Origin: a virus
Reading direction: 5' to 3' (one strand)
Length of the DNA stretch: 64,000 nucleotides
IMG/VR virus record: IMGVR_UViG_3300045974_000067
Span: 1-64,000 of that record
The translations under genes and the position numbers were made by a program. The notes below the pieces were generated by a model that did no database searches, had not been told where the DNA came from, and saw only the letters and a program-made list of their open reading frames with translations. Positions 59,803 through 64,000 of this stretch are shown here, one piece after another; the stretch's first letter is position 1, and each line of letters begins with the position of its first letter.

Positions 59803-60192
59803 CTAAGCAAATAAAACATCCATTTTATGAGCTTGAGCAGATTGTAGCAGTTTTATTAGTAACACAAGTCGATCTTCTACGTACTCAGGTGATCTTCCAA
59901 ACTCAATGAAATTACCACTAGTTACAGTATTCTTTTGCAATTTTTTAGACAAAGATATTTTGTTCAGTATTGTAATAGCTCTCCTCAATACTATATCTAC
60001 TTTTAGACAATCCCAACTACCGTATAATTCGTTGGCTTCTTTATGGCATCCTAACATTTCTAAAAAGTCTTTGGCATTTACATTTGACATATTTAATGAA
60101 TAGAAGCCATCTGCAGGTACTGTTTCAAATTCACCTGGAGCGTATTCCTCTATTACTGTTGGTGCACCTACTATACTAAATGTTACAGACAT
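59803..60192 (-). CDS. Hypothetical protein (129 aa)
   Basis: A soluble 129-residue protein (MSVTFSIVGAPTVIEEYAPG...) containing GFYSLNMSNVNAKDFLEMLG and a charged C-terminus. It resembles small phage proteins of unknown function. Overlaps the next gene by one base (TAATG). Confidence 0.6.
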   Translation of the reverse strand: MSVTFSIVGAPTVIEEYAPGEFETVPADGFYSLNMSNVNAKDFLEMLGCHKEANELYGSWDCLKVDIVLRRAITILNKISLSKKLQKNTVTSGNFIEFGRSPEYVEDRLVLLIKLLQSAQAHKMDVLFA

Positions 60193-60377
60193 TACTCATC
60201 CTCCCTTAGCGGTATTACTTCAATCATACCACTATCAAGAAATAATGACTGTCTGCCCTTACTAAGATTACAAAAATGAATACTTAGTAATTGGAAAGCT
60301 TCATCCAAATCATCTGCTTCAAATACTGCATTTGCAATTATTCTAAAACGAATCTTGTTTATAGTCTTAGAAATCAT
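60192..60377 (-). CDS. Small hypothetical protein (61 aa)
   Basis: A 61-residue protein (MISKTINKIRFRIIANAVFE...) with a beta-alpha pattern. A GGGAG ribosome site precedes the ATG. Not recognised. It lies between the DHH gene and the 129-residue gene. Confidence 0.6.
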   Translation of the reverse strand: MISKTINKIRFRIIANAVFEADDLDEAFQLLSIHFCNLSKGRQSLFLDSGMIEVIPLREDE

Positions 60378-60388
60378 GATATACTCCC

Positions 60389-61231
60389 TTATATCATTGC
60401 TAATGGATGAGTTCTGGGTACAGTAAATCCAGATGCATGAAAATGACCACCACCTCCAAATTGTTCTGCAATCTTACTTACATCTACAGCATCAGGATTA
60501 AATCTATTAGATCTAAGACTAAAGATTCTACCATTAGGGCCATCACTATAACATGCAGCAAATGGTTCTTTTTCAGACATTATATTTCCTGCATCACTGG
60601 ACATTGTATAAGGTAGACTCGCTACAGGGACAGTGTATCCAGCTACATCAATATAACGCTTGGTAGACTTTAGAAGCTCATGAATATCTTTAAAATGCTT
60701 TTTATCTATCATTGCACCGATAGAAATCATCTTATCAATATCACGCCTATTAGACTTTAGTAGTTTATCCCATATCTTAAAATCATACTCATATGTGAAT
60801 AAATATGTACTAATTTCCCTAGTGCCTTCTAACTCAAATCTCCATAGATCTCTATCTTGAATATGTTGCAACATCCTAGGAATAGCTTTATCACCATTCA
60901 AGAACTTCCAGGCAAGTACTGCACTTGAATGAAATAGATTACTATGAGAAATATTAAGACCATCTACTTCTAAGTCCCATAGATCTTCTAAAGCACTCTT
61001 ATGATGATCTATTAGGATTACTGAATTAGCAGCTAATAGCATGCCTTTAACAATATCACGTTTGTAACTAAAGTCTACTAGATATACATCTCTACCAAGT
61101 ACATCTGGAACAACTCCTTGGTATGTACCTGGATAGTATTCGTATTCATCTTTAAATATTCTCCAGAAGACCCATGCACTTGAAAAACCATCTGCACAAT
61201 TACTATGAAAGATCACCAACGGCTTGCTCAT
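60389..61231 (-). CDS. DHH-family phosphoesterase (280 aa)
   Basis: Motifs of the DHH superfamily in order: IFHSNCADGFSSAW (DxD-like, about 8-21), VYLVDFSYKRDI (about 49-60), VILIDHHKSA (DHH, about 71-80) and the DHHA1 end FGGGGHFHASGFTVP (about 258-272). Relatives act as oligoribonucleases or pAp-phosphatases and may recycle nucleotides during infection. The ATG overlaps the next upstream gene slightly (61203-61231). Confidence 0.88.
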   Translation of the reverse strand: MSKPLVIFHSNCADGFSSAWVFWRIFKDEYEYYPGTYQGVVPDVLGRDVYLVDFSYKRDIVKGMLLAANSVILIDHHKSALEDLWDLEVDGLNISHSNLFHSSAVLAWKFLNGDKAIPRMLQHIQDRDLWRFELEGTREISTYLFTYEYDFKIWDKLLKSNRRDIDKMISIGAMIDKKHFKDIHELLKSTKRYIDVAGYTVPVASLPYTMSSDAGNIMSEKEPFAACYSDGPNGRIFSLRSNRFNPDAVDVSKIAEQFGGGGHFHASGFTVPRTHPLAMI

Positions 61232-61523
61232 TACTTACCTCCCTCAAAGAAAGCCAACGATCCAACTTCTCTTTACTACCCCAACAATCACTTGGTGCAT
61301 AATTATAAAAGAAAGCAGTATAGACAGGTATTAGCCATAAATTAGTATCATCTGCTGCTTGACATGCTCTTTTCAAATCATTACTAATAATAGCTGAAAG
61401 AAAGTCTCCTGGTGGAATATGCTTTTCAAGATACCTCATAATTCCACCATGCATAGACATTGGAATATACTTACCTTGAAAAGTAAATCTAATTAGCTTA
61501 GTATGCATGTCATTAATGCTCAT
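61203..61523 (-). CDS. Hypothetical protein (106 aa)
   Basis: A 106-residue protein (MSINDMHTKLIRFTFQGKYI...) with alternating hydrophobic helices and aromatic residues (LWLIPVYTAFFYNYAPSDCW). It overlaps the DHH gene by 29 nt. Not recognised. Confidence 0.55.
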   Translation of the reverse strand: MSINDMHTKLIRFTFQGKYIPMSMHGGIMRYLEKHIPPGDFLSAIISNDLKRACQAADDTNLWLIPVYTAFFYNYAPSDCWGSKEKLDRWLSLREVSNEQAVGDLS

Positions 61524-61731
61524 ATTGTTTCTTTAATCTTTCTTGAATGTCAATAGCAATTTTATGCCAAATGCTTGGGTTAATAAATTGAGTAGCATCG
61601 TCTTTAGGTTCAGGTGTAGCTGCAACTTTTTCAGCATAGTACCTAATTGCTTCAATAATAAATGCTTGCTGAAGTGCTCCATACGGCGAAAACTTCATTA
61701 AATCAGCTACAAACTCTTCATTATGTTTCAT
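61513..61731 (-). CDS. Small hypothetical protein (72 aa)
   Basis: A 72-residue helical protein (MKHNEEFVADLMKFSPYGAL...) with AFIIEAIRYYAEKVA. It resembles small uncharacterised proteins of T7-like phages (e.g. 'QAFVIEAIRxYSxxV'), by recollection only. Overlaps both neighbours. Confidence 0.6.
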   Translation of the reverse strand: MKHNEEFVADLMKFSPYGALQQAFIIEAIRYYAEKVAATPEPKDDATQFINPSIWHKIAIDIQERLKKQYEH

Positions 61732-61952
61732 AGCTTCCTCTCATGTAGATGACAAATGCATAATGGATTTATTACTTTTTTCTTCATCATACATTTGCAT
61801 ATATTCCATCTGCCTATCCTAATGTATTTGCATGTGTTACAGCTAGCCCCGTTGTTTCTCTTTTCTATTAATTGAATGTATTTCTTAGCAGTCTCCTCTT
61901 GAACAATTAATTGGGTTGTATAACGATGCAAACCATCAAGAAACTTCCTCAT
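61728..61952 (-). CDS. Cysteine-rich small protein (74 aa)
   Basis: The product has CNTCKYIRIGRWNICKC and CICHLHE, enough cysteines for a zinc-ribbon. ATG 61952 (MRKFLDGLHRYTTQ) is preferred since earlier in-frame starts up to 62009 lie deep in the nucleotidyltransferase gene; even so it overlaps the gene's end by 17 nt. Function unknown. Confidence 0.5.
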   Translation of the reverse strand: MRKFLDGLHRYTTQLIVQEETAKKYIQLIEKRNNGASCNTCKYIRIGRWNICKCMMKKKVINPLCICHLHERKL

Positions 61953-62730
61953 TATCTTCATCCAGGTAGCTATTGAGTTGTTCAAAGACATCAGCAAGGA
62001 ATTCACCAAAGTCTACAGGTAATGCATCGTCATACTTTTCAGTATTTAGTAGATTTTTAAGATACATGGTATCAATACCCATCAATTGTTCTTTGAGATC
62101 CTTATATGTCTTGATTTCAAGGCGAACAATGCTGAGTGCAATATGCATAATTGTACTGCCAGGAAGTTTGTAGCCACGATCACGGTACTTATTTGTTCTA
62201 TATAATGCACATATTGGATAGTGACTTTTTCCAAGGTATGTAAGTCGTTTCTTGGCAAGGTCTTGAAAGAATCTTTCACCAAATACAAACTCGTCATTTT
62301 GGAAGTCATATAATCCTTGAGTAATTGTATAATCGAATGTGTCTAGAATATACTCTGGTTCTCCACAAAACTTAGTGATAAGTTGTACTGTCCAGATTTT
62401 ACGACCATGCTTACTTTGACGCTTAAAAGTTAAAGCATTAATAGACTTAAATGGTGGCTCTGATGGAAACCATCTAGCTAAAAATGTTGTTGCTGCAGGA
62501 ATATCATTAACATTCTTAATATAAAAATCTAGATCATTAATACGATTGTCTGTAAAGATACTATTAATAGCACCACCAGCAAGCATTAGACCTAGACTTT
62601 GTAGATCATGTAGAATACTACCTAGGTCTTCTTTCTCACCAAAGAGTTCTTTAATAAAGCCTCTCTTTTCAGGCCCAAAGAAAGTTTCTACTGTATCAAT
62701 TACTTTTTGCTTCTCAATCAAATTATTCAT
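61936..62730 (-). CDS. Nucleotidyltransferase-like protein (264 aa)
   Basis: The nucleotidyltransferase core is seen as LMLAGGAINSIFTDNRI then NDLDFYIKN (G-G and D-x-D-x motif, about 48-72), with a further Asp in LDTFDYTITQ (about 128-137), and the later YLGKSHYPICALYRTNKYRDRGYKLP (split as YLGKSHYPICALYR and NKYRDRGYKLP). Phages carry such a protein of unknown substrate, distantly similar to tRNA nucleotidyltransferase or kanamycin-type transferases. It could modify host tRNA or a protein. Confidence 0.7.
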   Translation of the reverse strand: MNNLIEKQKVIDTVETFFGPEKRGFIKELFGEKEDLGSILHDLQSLGLMLAGGAINSIFTDNRINDLDFYIKNVNDIPAATTFLARWFPSEPPFKSINALTFKRQSKHGRKIWTVQLITKFCGEPEYILDTFDYTITQGLYDFQNDEFVFGERFFQDLAKKRLTYLGKSHYPICALYRTNKYRDRGYKLPGSTIMHIALSIVRLEIKTYKDLKEQLMGIDTMYLKNLLNTEKYDDALPVDFGEFLADVFEQLNSYLDEDNEEVS

Positions 62731-62974
62731 CTATCTCATCCTCATCAAAATTGGAATAATCATCATCTGAATCACCATCTATCTTATAGGTCTTTACTAG
62801 TTCTTTTTCTGCATGCTCACGAAGAATACTGTTCATACGATTTTCTGCATAGTGCTGTAAATTATGTTTTCTTAAGTTATAAAAGTCTACTTCAATTTCA
62901 TTTAGTTTAGAGAGTATAGAAGCAGTACTTTCATTATCTCTGATGAGTCTACGTATTGCTTTGAAATTATTCAT
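62723..62974 (-). CDS. Acidic hypothetical protein (83 aa)
   Basis: An 83-residue protein with a helical N-terminus (MNNFKAIRRLIRDNESTASI) and an acidic C-terminus (GDSDDDYSNFDEDEIDE). Such tails can mimic DNA or bind basic proteins, but nothing specific is recognised. Overlaps both neighbours. Confidence 0.6.
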   Translation of the reverse strand: MNNFKAIRRLIRDNESTASILSKLNEIEVDFYNLRKHNLQHYAENRMNSILREHAEKELVKTYKIDGDSDDDYSNFDEDEIDE

Positions 62975-63191
62975 CTAAATTAATCTCCAATTGTTTTTCA
63001 CGAAATTTAATATACTCTTCAAGTTGCTTTAAAACCCTTGCTTTGCTACCTTTAAAACCAAACTCTTCTTTTACAATACTATACGTAGATCTGCCATGAC
63101 GCTGCATACCTGCTATTTCTAATTTCAATGCACCTTTTAATACATACAACCTAGCATGCCTTATATTTTCCTCACCTTCAATAACTGTCAT
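62967..63191 (-). CDS. Conserved small phage protein (74 aa)
   Basis: A 74-residue helical protein with LYVLKGALKLEIAGMQRHG followed by STYSIVKEEFGFKGSKA. This pattern (L-K-x-E-x-x-G-M...G-x-S) recurs in small T7-like phage proteins next to ligase, by recollection. Function unknown. Confidence 0.6.
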   Translation of the reverse strand: MTVIEGEENIRHARLYVLKGALKLEIAGMQRHGRSTYSIVKEEFGFKGSKARVLKQLEEYIKFREKQLEINLDE

Positions 63192-63192
63192 A

Positions 63193-64000
63193 TTACATAC
63201 TCCTGAAATCTATAGGATCACGCCAACCTACAAATCTAGGGAATCTCGGCATCTCTTTCACACCGTGGGTAAAGTGTCTAAACTTTAAAATCTTACCATA
63301 GTAGTCTTCATGATTCTGCCACACGTGCAATCTTTCATCATGCTTCATACATCCTGGCGCGATCTCTAATAGTTGACCTTTATAGTCAGCTAAAATTTTA
63401 CCCATAGTACCAGCTGATACCATTCCAGATTTCATTGTAGAACGCTTAGCCATACCTAGATTACTTCTGACGTCTAGATTCATATTCTCTAATTGTTCAC
63501 CAAAGCCTACAACTACAGCTTCGTCATCTTGAAATCTTTTAAGCTTGTAAATTAGACCTTCTTTAAATGTTCCTCTACCATGCTTATATCTACCAAAAGG
63601 AGCTCGCATGATAAGACCTTCATAGCCTTGCTTTAGTACAACTTCTTCATAGAACAATAACTCGTCTAGATCTCTACATAATTGATGCTCTACAATTGTT
63701 ACATTTGAAAATGGATATTCTTTTTTATAGTCATCTACTAAGAATCGAGCTGCTTCAAAACGCTCATAAAAAGGTTTATCTGCTAGACTTAAATCAGCAC
63801 AATCAAATACTCTAAACTGAAAATCTGGAGTTGGTTTATCTTCAGACATTACAAATGATTGTGTACGATTATATACATCAAAGTCTGATTCGTTACCTAC
63901 AATAATCTCACCGTCTAACTCAGCAAATCCACTGAATAGATTCTGTACATATTTTGAAGGTAGATCTATATAACTCCTACTCTTGCATGCATTATCTTTT
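63193..64000 (-). CDS. ATP-dependent DNA ligase, C-terminal part (N-terminus beyond the window)
   Basis: The frame is open without a stop to the window edge, 50 codons above an internal ATG at 63849. In order it has NACKSRSYIDLPSKYV, LDGEIIVG (motif III), YEGLIMRAPFG (motif IV) and IYKLKRFQDDEAVVVGF (motif V), then an OB-fold with MGKILADYKGQLLEIAPG and the C-terminal PRFPRFVGWRDPIDF. The nucleotidylated lysine (KxDG) lies outside the window. It seals nicks in phage DNA. The T7 gp1.3-type arrangement is evident. Confidence 0.93.
   Translation of the reverse strand, partial: KDNACKSRSYIDLPSKYVQNLFSGFAELDGEIIVGNESDFDVYNRTQSFVMSEDKPTPDFQFRVFDCADLSLADKPFYERFEAARFLVDDYKKEYPFSNVTIVEHQLCRDLDELLFYEEVVLKQGYEGLIMRAPFGRYKHGRGTFKEGLIYKLKRFQDDEAVVVGFGEQLENMNLDVRSNLGMAKRSTMKSGMVSAGTMGKILADYKGQLLEIAPGCMKHDERLHVWQNHEDYYGKILKFRHFTHGVKEMPRFPRFVGWRDPIDFRSM

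Noticed and set aside
1-64000. Integrase, excisionase or CI-like repressor indicating a temperate phage
   Set aside because: None of the recognised proteins has tyrosine or serine recombinase motifs; the wHTH protein at 3200-3730 is not a CI type. The rest of the genome is outside the window, so a temperate life cycle is not excluded.

Overview
The window is a 64 kb segment of a tailed bacteriophage genome, AT-rich over most of its length, in which every recognised gene lies on the minus strand. It should therefore be read from right to left. A 1853-residue tape measure, tail-tube and tail-completion genes and a lambda-J-like tail tip indicate a long-tailed (siphovirus) particle. Replication and transcription are T7-like: a family A DNA polymerase, primase-helicase, 5'-3' exonuclease, gp2.5-like single-strand binding protein, ATP-dependent DNA ligase and a single-subunit RNA polymerase. 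A SleB-type lysin with a signal anchor, a 3TM GTA-type holin and small secreted proteins suggest a Gram-negative host; the exact host cannot be read from the sequence. No integrase or lysogeny repressor was recognised.

Layout in the direction of transcription. 64.0-59.8 kb: DNA ligase (runs off the window), nucleotidyltransferase, DHH phosphoesterase and small genes. 59.7-53.0 kb: small accessory genes with promoter-like repeats, hairpins, a tandem pair of secreted paralogues, and non-coding stretches (a hairpin array at 56.7-56.9 kb and a very AT-rich repeat block at 54.1-54.45 kb). 52.8-38.2 kb: packaging and head (small and large terminase, a SET-domain protein, portal, a MuF-RNA polymerase fusion, scaffold, capsid, head-tail joining) followed by tail tube and chaperones. 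38.2-18.4 kb: tape measure, tail tip and fibres. 18.4-15.6 kb: lysis genes with several tiny membrane proteins. 15.6-0 kb: RNA polymerase, SSB, DNA polymerase, tRNA-Leu(UAA), exonuclease, primase-helicase and the start of a class II ribonucleotide reductase.

The standout locus is 43,374-48,284. Two reading frames there are exons of one gene interrupted by a 294-nt group I intron whose P1 to P9 helices can be drawn from the sequence. Splicing at the predicted U-G pair and terminal G joins the exons in frame and rebuilds RNA polymerase motif B (R-x3-K-x7-YG). The spliced 1538-residue protein has an N-terminal MuF head-morphogenesis domain and a C-terminal single-subunit RNA polymerase with all catalytic motifs. 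It looks like a virion-carried polymerase attached to a capsid protein. The phage thus has two single-subunit RNA polymerases, and two families of promoter-like repeats (A: CCGTTAAATTAATGAT; B: GGTATCTTATA, often preceded by CGCAAATAA) lie upstream of minus-strand genes. That each polymerase uses one family is an inference.

Mobile genetic parasites are frequent: a LAGLIDADG intein in the helicase Walker A motif, the group I intron in the polymerase motif B, two free-standing HNH endonucleases and a GIY-YIG-like nuclease. The fibre region at 18.4-21.3 kb is visibly more GC-rich than the rest and probably came from another source.
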